Made by a program: the position numbers and the translations under genes. This document shows positions 36,535-46,262 of a DNA stretch of 64,000 nucleotides, one piece after another; the first letter of the stretch is position 1, and the number at the start of each line of letters is the position of its first letter. The stretch is taken from NCBI GenBank assembly GCA_024703855.1, contig CP087965.1:5138001-5202000 (forward strand), in the 5' to 3' direction. The notes under the pieces are model-generated. The model did not search any database, had not been told where the DNA came from, and saw only the letters and a list, made by a program, of their open reading frames with translations. This DNA is from Polaromonas sp. P2-4 (GTDB lineage: Bacteria; Pseudomonadota; Gammaproteobacteria; Burkholderiales; Burkholderiaceae_C).

Positions 36535-38644
36535 ATGCCCCATTCGACCGTCTCGCCCGATCCGCTGTCCGCTGCCGCACCACCCGTTCTGTTTTTGGAT
36601 CGCGATCACAGCATTCTTGCCTTCAATGAGCGCGTGCTGGACTGGGCCAAACGCCCGGATGTGCCCTTGCTGGAGCGCTTGCGGTATTTGTGCATCGTGT
36701 CGTCCAATCTGGACGAGTTTTTGAGGTCCGGGCCGCGCCCCACCTCACGGCCTTTCAGGCCAACGACCAACAAGACGTGGATACGGCCCAGCCCTTCCAG
36801 GCACTTTCGGCGGCCGTACACGACATGGTGGCGCGCCAGTATTCGCTTTACAACGACGAGCTACTGCCCGAGTTCGCGCGGCAGGGCATCCGTATCGTCT
36901 CGCACGGCGAGCGCAATGCCGCCCAGCGGCGCTGGGTCAAGGCCTATTTCGAACAGGAAGTGCGGCCGCTGCTGATTCCCGTCGGGCTCGATCCCTCGCA
37001 TCCATTTCCCCAGGTGGCCAACAAGTCACTTAACTTTATTGTCCGGCTCAGCGGGCATGATGCTTTTGGCAGGGAGAACGACATCGCCATCGTCAAGGTG
37101 CCGCGAGTGTTGCCGCGCTTTATTCGCATGCCAAGCGGGGGTGGCGATAAGGGCACGCTGTTTGTATCTTTGTCCAGTGTTATCCGGGCGCATCTGCCCG
37201 AGCTGTTTCGGGCCGGGTCGTTGGGCAGTTTTCGCAGTTCCGCGTCACCCGCCATTCCGATCTGGCAGTGGACGAAGATGACGTGAAAAACCTGCGCACC
37301 GCCCTGCGCCTGGGCCTGGAGCACCGCCACTATGGCCAGGCCGTTCGCCTGGAAGTGGCGGCCGGCTGCTCGGACTACCTGTCGGGCTTTTTGCTCAAGC
37401 AGTTCAACTTGCCGACGCTTGCCCTGTACCGGGTGCATGGCCCCGTCAACCTGGTGCGGCTGAGCCAACTGGTAGACCTGGTCAATGATCCCAGGCTTCT
37501 TTTTCCGCGCCATGTCGGCTGCTATCCCACGCAGTTGCTGGCCGGGCAATCCTTTTTGAACGGCTCAAGCAAGGCGATGTCTCCATCCATCAGCCGTTTG
37601 AGAGTTTCGACGGCGTTCTGGCCTTTTTGCGGGAAGCGGTCAACGACCCCCAGGTGCTGGCGATCAAGCAAACCATTTACCGCACCGGCGCCGATTCGGA
37701 GCTGATGCTGTTGCTGCGGGAAGCCGTGCGCCTTGGTAAGGAAGTGACCGTGGTGGTGGAGCTCAAGGCACGCTTCGATGAAGAAGCCAATATCAACTGG
37801 GCAGAAATGCTGGAGTCGATTGGTGCGCAGGTGGTGTATGGCGTGGTGGGCCTGAAGACGCACGCGAAAATGCTGCTGGTGACGCGGCGCGAGGGCCGGA
37901 ACCTGCGTCGCTATGCCCATTTGTCTACCGGCAACTACAACCCGCGCACGGCGCGCCTGTACACCGACCTGAGCTATTTGACGGCCGATGCTTTGCTCAC
38001 GTCTGACATTGACAACGTGTTTGTGCACCTGGCCAGCCAAAGCCGGCTGCCCAAGCTGCACCACCTCTGGCTGGCGCCGTTTCAGCTGCAGCGCAAACTG
38101 GTGGACAAAATCGACGCGCTGGGCGAAGCAGCCCTGCAAGGCAAAGACACCCGCATTGTGGTCAAGATGAACGCGCTGACCGACGAAGGCCTGATGCTGG
38201 CTCTCATGAGGGCCGGGCAGCGTGGGGTGAAAATTGATTTGATCGTGCGCGGCGCTTGCATGCTTTGGCCCCAAGTTCCGGGTGTGACGGACAATATCCG
38301 GGTACGCTCGATCATTGGCCGTTTTCTGGAGCATTCGCGTGTTTTATTTTCGCTGCGCTGAGGAGGAAACGCTTTACCTTTCCAGTGCCGACTGGATGAA
38401 CCGCAACATGCTGCGCCGGGTCGAACTGGCCTGGCCGGTCACCGACCCGGTCATTCGCCAGCGCATCATTGATGAATGCCTGGTGGCCTACCTGCACGAT
38501 GGGGTTGACGCCTGGGACTTGCAGGCCGATGGCACCTATGTGCGTGTGAATGCGCGCGTGAACTCTCACAGCAATCAACACGGCAAAGCCCACGGGCATG
38601 GCGCGCAAGCGGCCCTGATGGCCCGTTATTCGGCCCCGCATTAA
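36535..38644 (+). CDS. ppk: Polyphosphate kinase 1 (several frame breaks)
   Basis: About 700 residues, the usual length of PPK1, which reversibly makes polyphosphate from ATP. Conserved parts appear in successive frames: DRDHSILAFNERVLDWA at the N-terminus, VGLDPSHPFPQVANKSLNF, AIKQTIYRTGADS, GLKTHAKMLLV containing the autophosphorylated His, RYAHLSTGNYNPRTARLY, and SIIGRFLEHSRV followed by SSADWMNRNMLRRVE. Breaks lie near 36722, 37213, 37548 and 38340, consistent with single-base deletions in short runs (for example TTTTTGAGG where EFFEVRAAP is expected). Pho boxes upstream explain phosphate control. Confidence 0.9.
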
Positions 38645-38661
38645 AAGGGAGAAAACAGCTT

Positions 38662-39133
38662 ATGGACCTGATCTTGTGGCGACATGCAGAGGCAGAAGAC
38701 TGGCCGGAGGGTGACCCGCAGGCCGGCAGTGACATGGACCGCTCGCTGACCTCGCGCGGGGAAAAACAGGCCGTCCGCATGGCCAGCTGGCTGGACCGGC
38801 AATTGCCCGAAGGCGCGCATTTTTGTGAGCCCGGCGCGGCGCTGTGAGCAGACGGCGCTGGCCTTGGGACGCAAATACAAAATCCGCAGCGAGCTTGCAC
38901 CGGATGCCACGTCCGCGCAATTGCTTGAGCTGGTGCAATGGCCCCTGGGCAAGTCACCGATTCTGGTGATAGGGCATCAACCCACCTTGGGGCAGACCAT
39001 TGCGCAGCTGATGGGGCTGCAGGAGAGTGATTGCCCGGTGAAAAAGGGCGCAGTCTGGTGGCTGCGCAGCCGGGACCGCGACGGCCATAGCCAGACCGTC
39101 GTGGTCACCGTGCAGTCGCCCGAGGTACTCTGA
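38662..39133 (+). CDS. sixA: SixA-like histidine phosphatase (frame broken)
   Basis: About 156 residues of the phosphoglycerate-mutase-like superfamily with the RHAEAED catalytic motif at residues 7-13, LTSRGEKQA, SPARRCEQTA and GHQPTLGQ. SixA removes phosphate from His-phosphorylated signalling proteins; in polyphosphate clusters the function is unknown. The frame breaks near 38828 where HFLVSPARR is expected. It follows ppk by 17 bp and is probably in its operon. Confidence 0.83.
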
Positions 39134-39141
39134 AGCAGTGC

Positions 39142-39636
39142 TTACTTGGTTGACGCAGGGCGACCGGTCTTGATGGCCGGAACCTGCTCCAGGGCCGTCA
39201 GGAAGGCTGCATCGCTCAGGGCGGCCAGCGCCTTGATGCCTGCGCGCAGCAGTTCACTTTTCTTGGCAGGGCGGGTCAGTTTGGCTGCGCGCTGTTTGAG
39301 CTCGTCGAGCACCAAGTATTCGGCTTTGGGAATGGTAAAGCTGTCACGAACCAGCTTGGGCTTTTTGGGCTTGACTGCCTTTTCAGCTTTTGCCGGAGCA
39401 AAGGCTTTGGACAGCAGGCGCTTGGCAGCGGCTTTTTTGACAGGCGCTTTTTTGGGCGCAGGGGCTTTGGCGGTGGGTGATTTTTTGGGCGCAGCTTTTT
39501 TCGAGGCGGGTTTTGTTACTTCGGCTTTTGCCGGAGCAGGTTTCACTGAAACTGGTCTTGCGGCTTCTTGCACTGCGGGTGCGTTGGGTGTTGTGTTGGG
39601 CGCTTTTGGTATGGATGGTTTTTTGACAGTTGCCAT
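39142..39636 (-). CDS. Histone H1-like Lys/Ala/Pro-rich protein with RHH-like C-terminal domain
   Basis: A 164-residue basic protein. Residues 1-90 are a low-complexity tail of Ala, Lys and Pro repeats (KKAAPKK, KAPVKKAAAKR) resembling bacterial histone H1 tails. Residues 95-150 (DSFTIPKAEYLVLDELKQR, then KKSELLRAGIKALAAL) resemble a ribbon-helix-helix or a related compact DNA-binding fold. It is convergent with sixA; the stops are about 8 bp apart. A 27-bp palindrome lies just upstream. It may organise the nucleoid or repress its own gene (inference). Confidence 0.75.
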   Translation of the reverse strand: MATVKKPSIPKAPNTTPNAPAVQEAARPVSVKPAPAKAEVTKPASKKAAPKKSPTAKAPAPKKAPVKKAAAKRLLSKAFAPAKAEKAVKPKKPKLVRDSFTIPKAEYLVLDELKQRAAKLTRPAKKSELLRAGIKALAALSDAAFLTALEQVPAIKTGRPASTK

Positions 39637-39654
39637 GGAAATGCTCTTTTAAAT

Positions 39655-39681
39655 AAACGGTGTATATAGTTTATACCGTTT
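39655..39681. promoter_or_regulatory. 27-bp palindrome upstream of the histone-like gene
   Basis: The outer arms AAACGGT and ACCGTTT are perfect, and TATA-rich inner bases continue the symmetry. It lies 19 bp upstream of the ATG of the gene at 39142 and probably overlaps its promoter. A candidate operator for an RHH-type autoregulator. Confidence 0.5.
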
Positions 39682-39716
39682 GTAAAAAGCAGCTAGAGCT
39701 GCAGAGCTTCCCAAAC

Positions 39717-41216
39717 TCACAAACCAGAAACGATTAGCGTCCATGGCGTTTTTTGCCAGGCCAGCACTTCTTCCCGCAGCAAATAGGCCGATTGGGGAAA
39801 GGCCTCGGCCCAGCCGGGCCGGCAGTTCAGCACAAAAATCCGCCCCGGTTCGGCGCCGGACTCCAGTTGCAGGCCCTTGAGGTCAGGCTCGCGCCGGGCA
39901 TGGCACAAAATAACCGCCATGCGCAGGCACAGCAGTTGCTGGACAAACCCCCGGTCTTCAAAATCGATGTCCAGTTTGCGCAACTTGCCGCGGTGGCCCA
40001 GCACCAGCTGGCTCAGGCGGTGCAACTCGGGCAGGGCGAAGCCGGGTGCGTCGGCATTGTCCAGAATGTAAGCGCCGTGCTTGTGGTAGTCGCTGTGCGA
40101 AATCAGGCTGCCGATTTCATGGAGCTGCGCCGCCCATTCCAGTTTGCGCTGAAAGCGCTCCGATGCTGCGGTTGGCAGGCCGTTACGGGCCATTAGAAAC
40201 AGCTGCCGTGAGACTTTGCTGACACGCTGGGCCTGCGCAGCATCGGTATCAAACTTGACGGCCAGGCGCTGCACGGTGGTGGAGCGCAAATCGGTCAATT
40301 CCTGCTCGCGGTCGAGCAGGTCATAAAGCACGCCGTGGCGCAGGGCACCTTGTGCGGCCTCCATCTGTTCAATGCCCAGCAGGTCAAACACGGCACGCAA
40401 CACGCTGACACCGCCGCCAATGACGGCGCGCCGGTCATCTTTCATGCCATCGAGCCTCACGCGGTCGGCGCTTTGCGCTTTGAGCAGACGATCAACCAGC
40501 CAGCTCAGGCCTTCGCGCGTCACAAAGCCGGGTGGCCAGCCCGCGGCCGTCAGTACATCGCTGACGGCTCCAATGGTGCCGGAAGCGCCGTAGGCGACAT
40601 CCCAGCTGCCCGCGCGGTAGATGTTGACGGCTTCGTCGAGGACGGCTTTGGCGGCAATTTCGGCCATCTCGAAGGCACGTGGGCTGAACTGGCCTGCAGG
40701 AAAGTATTTCATCGACCAGGTCACGCTGCCGACACGGTAGGACTCCATGGTGCGCGCTTCAAGGCCCTGGCCCAGGATCATCTCGGTGGAGCGTCCGCCG
40801 ATGTCCACCACCAGGCGGCGTTCGTCCGATTGCGGCAGCACATGGGCGACGCCCTGGTAAATCAGGCGGGCTTCTTCGCGGCCTGAAATGACATCAATGG
40901 GGAAACCCAGAATTTTGTCGGCACGGGCCAGAAATTCGTCACGGTTGCGCGCCTCGCGCAAGGTCTGGGTGGCCACAGCCCTGACTTGCGCTCTTTTAAA
41001 GCCTGCCAGCCGCTCGCCAAAGCGGGCCAGGCAGTCCCAGCCGCGCTGCATGGCGTCGAGCGTCAGGTTGCGGTCAGCGTCCAGTCCGTTGCCCTGGCGA
41101 ACCGTTTCCTTGAGGTACTCAGTGCGGTGTATCCGGCCATGGTCAAAGCGGCCAATTTCAAGACGAAAGCTGTTGGATCCCAAATCCACCGCAGCCAGTA
41201 GCGTTCCATTTTGCAT
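39717..41216 (-). CDS. ppx: Exopolyphosphatase / Ppx-GppA phosphatase
   Basis: An intact protein of 499 residues from ATG 41216 (MQNGTLLAAVDLGSNSFRLE). The ASKHA-fold phosphate loops are LAAVDLGSNSFRLEIG and LVVDIGGRSTEMILG, the adenosine-like motif GASGTIGAV, and a C-terminal HD-like helical domain (EWAAQLHEIGSLISHSDYHKHGAYI). It hydrolyses polyphosphate or pppGpp. It lies opposite ppk in the same region, balancing polyphosphate synthesis. I prefer ATG 41216 to 41273 because the alternative start would add 19 non-family residues. Confidence 0.92.
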   Translation of the reverse strand: MQNGTLLAAVDLGSNSFRLEIGRFDHGRIHRTEYLKETVRQGNGLDADRNLTLDAMQRGWDCLARFGERLAGFKRAQVRAVATQTLREARNRDEFLARADKILGFPIDVISGREEARLIYQGVAHVLPQSDERRLVVDIGGRSTEMILGQGLEARTMESYRVGSVTWSMKYFPAGQFSPRAFEMAEIAAKAVLDEAVNIYRAGSWDVAYGASGTIGAVSDVLTAAGWPPGFVTREGLSWLVDRLLKAQSADRVRLDGMKDDRRAVIGGGVSVLRAVFDLLGIEQMEAAQGALRHGVLYDLLDREQELTDLRSTTVQRLAVKFDTDAAQAQRVSKVSRQLFLMARNGLPTAASERFQRKLEWAAQLHEIGSLISHSDYHKHGAYILDNADAPGFALPELHRLSQLVLGHRGKLRKLDIDFEDRGFVQQLLCLRMAVILCHARREPDLKGLQLESGAEPGRIFVLNCRPGWAEAFPQSAYLLREEVLAWQKTPWTLIVSGL

Positions 41217-41282
41217 GTCAGAGTTTCTTTTCCCGGGCTGAGCATAGCATTCACGGGAAACTCTCATCTGCATGTCCTTGGC

Positions 41283-42432
41283 TTAACCAATCAGCCTGCC
41301 GTCTACGGTCATCATGCTTTGTGTGACATAGGTGCTGCTTCTGCGCTGGGGGTTGAAACTGATGCGAAAACCACCGACATCCAGGTTGGCGCGTCGCTGA
41401 AAAGCGGCCAGGGCACTCTGGCGCGTCAGCGGGCCTTCAACGTCATTGAGCACTTCATAGGTGTAGCGGGCCGCAATAAAGCCGGCCAGGCTGAGCGGGG
41501 TAGGCGGTTCGTCAAACAGGCGGGCCAGCGTTTCGCGGTAACTCCTGACAATCGGCAGGCTGGCATTCACCAGTGGCACCGGTTGGGTCGCAATCACTGG
41601 CGTGCTGCGCGCAGCGCCCATTTGCAGCATGGTCTGCAGGTTGACATCGGCGAGTGCCACGATGTAGCGCTGGCGCGCCTGCTTTTGCAGGCCTTGCGTG
41701 AATTCGGCCAGCTCTGGCGTGCCGCCTACAAACAGCAGCACGGCAGGGGTGTCTGGCGTCAGCTGCTGGCCGAGCAGGCGCAGCTTGCCACCTGCCGTTG
41801 AACGACTGCAGTTTGAGCTGCATGTCTTTGGCAATGCGTTCAACCTCGACGTGGTAGGCCGTATGGTCTCGTGCTGAACCATAAACCGCGCCCAGCTCTT
41901 TCATGCCCATGACCGACAGGGTTTTCAGGGCATAAGCGATCTGCTCCTGGCGTGCCGCGAAGATGGGGAATGTCTTGTCATCCACTTCCAGGCTGGAGTT
42001 TTGCAGCCAGGGGGCCGCATGGGCCATGTTGAAACCATCCTGACGCGAAAGCGCGACGATCTGGCTGGCAACCTCATCGCCGACACTGCCAGACATCGCG
42101 ACACACGAGGAATTGTCCTTGACCGAATCCAGTGCCGTGCGCAGGCTGGCCGGCGTGCCGTCGGTCTCAACCGCGAGGTGTTGCACCTGTCTGCCGCGAA
42201 TACCGCCGCGCGAGTTGATGTCCTGCCAGGCGGCGCGTGAGCCAATCAGGAAGTCCTTGGACACGTCTTGCTGCGCCTGCGAGAAATCAACCACTTGTGC
42301 AATGACCACGCTGCGAGAGGAGGAGCTGGACTTGCCAGGCTGGGCCCAGCCCGGTACGGCGGCACCTGCGGTCAGCAGGCTGGCGCGCTGGAGCCACTGG
42401 CGACGACTAAAGTTTGAGTTTTGTGAAGGCAT
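41283..42432 (-). CDS. Branched-chain amino-acid-type ABC solute-binding-like protein (frame broken)
   Basis: About 383 residues with the Peripla_BP_6 (LivJ-like) fold. The start MPSQNSNFSRRQWLQRAS has a twin-arginine-like motif (SRRQWL) and hydrophobic stretch ending at PGWAQ, so export by Tat is likely. RSVVIAQVVDFSQAQQDVSKDF and PWLQNSS match the ligand cleft region. A break near 41805 changes frame before the second lobe. No LIV permease is nearby, suggesting an orphan receptor. Some orphan relatives sense or carry aromatic compounds, but the ligand here is unknown. Confidence 0.78.
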
Positions 42433-42474
42433 GACGGGATTCTCCGGCGACACAGTGCCGCGGATGGGGTAGAT

Positions 42475-42515
42475 GCTATGAAATTTATAGCTGCTTACGC
42501 CCGTAGATACTGGGC
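42475..42515 (-). repeat. 42-bp double-hairpin repeat, copy 5
   Basis: Minus-strand copy in the 152-bp gap between the fasciclin gene and the binding protein: GCCCAGTATCTACGGGCG, then TAAGCAGCTATAAA, stem GCTAT/ATAGC. Confidence 0.65.
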
Positions 42516-42542
42516 AAGAGTCGGAAATGATGCGCAAGAGTT

Positions 42543-42572
42543 GCTCTGCAAGGCTTGAAAGCCCTGCAGAGC
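42543..42572. terminator. Strong hairpin after the fasciclin gene
   Basis: GCTCTGCA-aggcttgaaagccc-TGCAGAGC: an eight-base perfect stem, with an internal GGCT/AGCC stem. It lies just past the fasciclin stop. No clear T run, so it may be a terminator or an mRNA end stabiliser. Confidence 0.5.
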
Positions 42573-42584
42573 ATTTACATTGAT

Positions 42585-43067
42585 TTAGCGGGTCGCTGGG
42601 GGAATTAAAACGCCATCGACGGTGTGCACAACGCCGTTGGTGGCCGAAATATCGGCCGTTTGAACCAGAGCTTGTTCAACAATGACGAAGTCGCCCGCTT
42701 TGGAAAGGGCCACATTGGCACCATTGACGGTTTTGCTGTTGCCATTTTTGACATCCGCGGCCATGACCTTGCCGGCGACAACGTGGTAGGTCAGCAGGGC
42801 CTTGAGTTTGGCGGGATCTTTGGCAAGATCATCCATGGTTTTGGCCGGAACCTTGGAGAAAGCTTCGTTGGTGGGCGCAAAGACGGTGAAGGGGCCTGTG
42901 CCTTTGAGCGTGTCTGTCAGCCCTGTTTTGGTGACCAGACCGTTGAGCGTGCTCAGTTGCGGTTGAGCGGCGATGGTGTCGGCTACCGACACTGGAGCTT
43001 GGGAAGTGGCGCAGCCGGCGAGGGTGGCGACAGTTGCAGCGACAAACAGAATGCGGGGGTTGAACAT
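42585..43067 (-). CDS. Fasciclin-domain (FAS1) lipoprotein
   Basis: An intact 160-residue protein with a lipoprotein signal (lipobox LAGC, Cys near residue 19) and one FAS1 domain: GPFTVFAPTNEAFSKVP and NGVVHTVDGVLIPP are the two signature boxes. FAS1 proteins mediate adhesion at the cell surface or in biofilms. ATG 43067 has an AGGAGA Shine-Dalgarno. A reversed Pho-box-like array at 43113-43152 precedes it, so it may be induced together with pstS. Confidence 0.87.
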   Translation of the reverse strand: MFNPRILFVAATVATLAGCATSQAPVSVADTIAAQPQLSTLNGLVTKTGLTDTLKGTGPFTVFAPTNEAFSKVPAKTMDDLAKDPAKLKALLTYHVVAGKVMAADVKNGNSKTVNGANVALSKAGDFVIVEQALVQTADISATNGVVHTVDGVLIPPATR

Positions 43068-43112
43068 CAAAAATTCTCCTGGTTAAGACTGCTCCAAGCC
43101 TAGAAGAACTCG

Positions 43113-43152
43113 ATGACAAATCCGTGACGGAAGTTTGAACGTTTTGTGACAT
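43113..43152 (-). promoter_or_regulatory. Reversed PhoB-box-like array upstream of the fasciclin gene
   Basis: On the plus strand ATGACAA (43113), GTGACGG (43124), a weaker slot at 43135, and GTGACAT (43146) occur at 11-bp steps. Read on minus these are TTGTCAT, CCGTCAC and ATGTCAC. The array starts 46 bp upstream of the fasciclin ATG. Confidence 0.6.
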
Positions 43153-43190
43153 TAAGACTGGCCGTGAAGATGACTGGCTGGCAGGGGTGT

Positions 43191-43208
43191 TTGTCACGCC
43201 TTTGTCAC
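43191..43208 (+). promoter_or_regulatory. PhoB-box-like pair upstream of pstS
   Basis: TTGTCAC at 43191 and TTGTCAC at 43202, 11 bp apart, 53 bp before the pstS ATG. Nearly the same sequence (GTCACGCCTTTGTCA) is found upstream of ppk, supporting a common regulator. Confidence 0.75.
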
Positions 43209-43260
43209 ATAAGTTTTTTACAGTCAGGCCATCTTTTCTACCAACCCAAGAGGTGTTTCG

Positions 43261-44303
43261 ATGAAATTCAGTCTCAAAGCTTCCGTGATTGCTGTGATGG
43301 GCGTTGCTGCCATGTCGTTTGCCGCGTTGTCGGCCGCCCAGGATGTCACCGGCGCTGGCGCGAGTTTCCCCGCACCGCTGTATTCCAAGTGGGCTGCCGA
43401 TTACAACAAGGCCACTGGCGTCAAGATCAACTACCAGTCGGTAGGCTCGGGTGCTGGTTTGCGTCAGATTGAAGCCAAGACGGTGGATTTTGGCGCCTCA
43501 GACGCTCCCCTGAAAGATGAAGAACTGGCGAAAAAGGCTTGGTGCAGTTTCCCACGGTGATCGGTGGCGTGGTGCCTGTGGTGAACATCGCCGGCATTAC
43601 GGCGGGCCAGCTCAAGCTGAGCGGCCAAGTGCTGGGTGATATCTACCTGGGCAAGATCACCAAGTGGACCGACCCCGCCATCAAGGCCTTGAACCCTACG
43701 CTGGCTTTGCCGGATGCGGCCATTGCGCCGGTTCGCCGCGCTGACGGTTCGGGTACCAGCTTTATTTTCACCAACTACCTGAGCAAAGCGAATGCTGAGT
43801 GGAAATCCAAAGTGGGTGAAGGCACGGCCGTGAACTGGCCTGTGGGCGCGGGTGGCAAGGGCAACGAAGGCGTGGCCGCGTTTGTGGGTCGCCTGCCTAA
43901 TTCGATCGGCTATGTTGAGTACGCTTATGTCAAGCAAAACAAGATGACGTTTGCCCAGCTGAAAAACGCTGCCGGCAATTTTGTCTCGCCCGAAGACACT
44001 GCCTTTAAGGCCGCTGCCGCCGGCGCTGACTGGACCAAAACCTTCTACCAAATCCTGACCGAGCAGCCCGGCAAGGATTCATGGCCCATCACGGGCGCAA
44101 CCTTCATCCTGATGCAAAAAAACCAGGAAAAACCCGCCCAGGCGGCCGCATCGCTCAAATTCTTTGAGTGGGCTTACAAAGGGGGTGACAAGGTTGCTGA
44201 CGACCTCGACTACGTGCCCATGCCTGCCAGCGTGAAGGCCATCATCGAAAAATCCTGGGCCGACATCAAGGATTCGTCTGGCAAAGCTGTCGCTTACAAG
44301 TAA
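43261..44303 (+). CDS. pstS: Phosphate ABC transporter substrate-binding protein (frame broken)
   Basis: About 347 residues: a signal peptide (MKFSLKASVIAVMGVAAMSF, cleaved after LSAAQ), GAGASFPAPLYSKWA, DFGASDAPL and RRADGSGTSFIFTNYLS, which contain the phosphate-coordinating Ser, Asp and Arg residues. A missing G near 43537 (AAGGCT for AAGGGCT) moves the frame before VQFPTVIGGVVPVVN. The first gene of the pst-pho operon; it binds phosphate in the periplasm with high affinity. Confidence 0.92.
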
Positions 44304-44341
44304 GCAGATTTCTCCAAATACGAACCACAGGGGTTTCTCAC

Positions 44342-45370
44342 GTGTCCTCTACACTTCCGGCTAGCCGGGCAGCTTTTGATCGTCCGGTGAAAGAGACCGG
44401 ACGTGACATGGCCAATCCCCCCCGTAAATACTGTGCGCAGAAGCCCTTGGGCGGACCGGATTTTTGGCTGGGCCGCTACAGGGGCAGCCCTGCTGACGCT
44501 GGGCCTGCTGATCGGTATTCTGGTGTCGCTGGTCATCGGTGCCTGGCCTGCCATCAGCAAGTACGGGCTGGGTTTTTTGACCAGCAGCGTCTGGGATCCG
44601 GTCAAGAACGAATACGGCGGCCTGGTCATGATTTATGGCACGCTCGCCACGTCATTCATTGCCTTGCTGATCGCGGTGCCTGTCAGCTTTGGCATCGCGC
44701 TATTTTTGACGGAGCTGTCCCCGGCCTGGCTCAAAAGGCCTCTGGGTACTGCCATTGAGCTGCTGGCCGCTGTGCCTTCTATTGTGTATGGCATGTGGGG
44801 CTTGCTGGTGTTTGGCCCCATCCTCGCCACCTATGTGCAGCAGCCGCTGCAGGCTCTTTTGGCGGTGTGCCTTTCCTCGGTGCCCTGGTCTCAGGGCCAC
44901 CGGTCGGTATCGGCATTCTGTCCGCGGGCATTATTTTGGCGATCATGATCATTCCGTTCATTGCTGCGGTGATGCGCGATGTGTTTGAGGTCACACCCGT
45001 GCTGCTGAAGGAGTCGGCTTACGGGCTGGGTTCTACCACCTGGGAAGTGGTTTTTAAAGTGGTGCTGCCGTACACCAAAGCCGGTGTGATGGGCGGCATC
45101 ATGCTGGGCTTGGGGCGGGCATTGGGCGAAACCATGGCGGTGACTTTCGTCATCGGCAACTTCAACCAGCTCGATTCCCTGAGCCTGTTTCAGGCGGCCA
45201 ACAGCATCACCTCAGCGCTGGCCAACGAATTCGCCGAAGCGGCCGATGGCCTGCACCAGGCGGCGCTGATTTACCTGGGTCTGGTTCTGTTTTTCATCAC
45301 CTTTGTGGTGTTGTCACTGTCCAAGCTCTTGCTGGCGCAATTGAGGAAAAATGAAGGAGCCAAAACATGA
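44342..45370 (+). CDS. pstC: Phosphate ABC transporter permease PstC (frame broken)
   Basis: About 343 residues with six membrane segments. The start is probably GTG 44342 (SSTLPASRAAFDRPVKE). A run of seven C near 44424 has one too many for the downstream frame (NPPVNTVRRSPWADRIF). A second break lies near 44865, after which GIGILSAGIILAIMIIPF and the EAA loop (KESAYGLGSTTWEVVFKVVLP) follow. Its stop overlaps the pstA ATG. PstC pairs with PstA to form the membrane channel. Confidence 0.88.
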
Positions 45371-46226
45371 GCGCCGTGATGCCTGATGCGCGCCTGGCCA
45401 AGTTCGCGCCGCAAGCGGGTCAACCAGATCGCACTGGTGCTGTCCCTGGCGGCCATGTCGTTTGGTTTGTTCTGGCTGTTCTGGATTCTCTGGGAAACCA
45501 TACGCCTGGGGGTTGGCGGTCTTGCGCTGGCGACCTTCACCGAAATGACACCCGCTCCCAACGAGTCGGGCGGCATTGCAGAACGCGATTTACGGCTCTT
45601 TCCTGATGGTGATGTTCGCCACGTTTGTGGGCACGCCCATTGGCATCATGGCCGGCATCTACCTGGCCGAATACAACCCCAAGGGCTGGCTGGCTTCGGT
45701 GACGCGCTTTGTCAACGATATTTTGCTGTCGGCACCGTCGATTGTGATTGGCCTGTTTGTTTACGCTGTGGTGGTGTCCCGCTTCAAGTCCTTTTCGGGC
45801 TGGGCGGGTGTGATTGCGCTGGCCTTGATTGTGATTCCGGTGGTGATACGAACCACTGAAAACATGCTGCAACTGGTGCCACCGGGTTTGCGCGAGGCCG
45901 CGTATGCGCTGGGTGCGCCCAAGTGGAAGGTGATTACCAGCATCACGCTCAAGGCCGCCCGATCTGGTGTGGTGACCGGAATCTTGCTGGCCGTAGCGCG
46001 CATCGCCGGCGAAACCGCACCTTTGCTGTTCACGGCACTGAACAACCAGTTCTGGACCTCGGATCTGAGCCAGCCGATGGCCAGCTTGCCTGTCACGATC
46101 TTCAAGTTTGCGATGAGCCCTTATGAAAATTGGCAGCAGCTGGCCTGGGCCGGCGTGTTTTTGATCACCATGGCGGTGCTTGGTTTGAACATCCTGGCGC
46201 GCGTGTTGACGCGCAACAAAAACTGA
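45367..46226 (+). CDS. pstA: Phosphate ABC transporter permease PstA (frame broken)
   Basis: About 286 residues. N-terminal codons (MSAVMPDARLAKFA) change frame near 45405 to KRVNQIALVLSLAAMSFGLF and again near 45582 to the main body starting at NAIYGSFLMVMFATFVGTP. The body has five further membrane segments and the EAA loop (REAAYALGAPKWKVITSITL). Coupled to pstC by ATGA; pstB follows after 36 bp. Confidence 0.88.
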
Positions 46227-46262
46227 TCGCTGATCAGCCACCACAACAAGACAAGGTCAAAG

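Noticed and set aside
39146..39652. 168-codon plus ORF over the histone-like gene
   Set aside because: It is the antisense of Ala/Lys repeats, giving a false hydrophobic/Ala-Gly protein that could be mistaken for a membrane protein.
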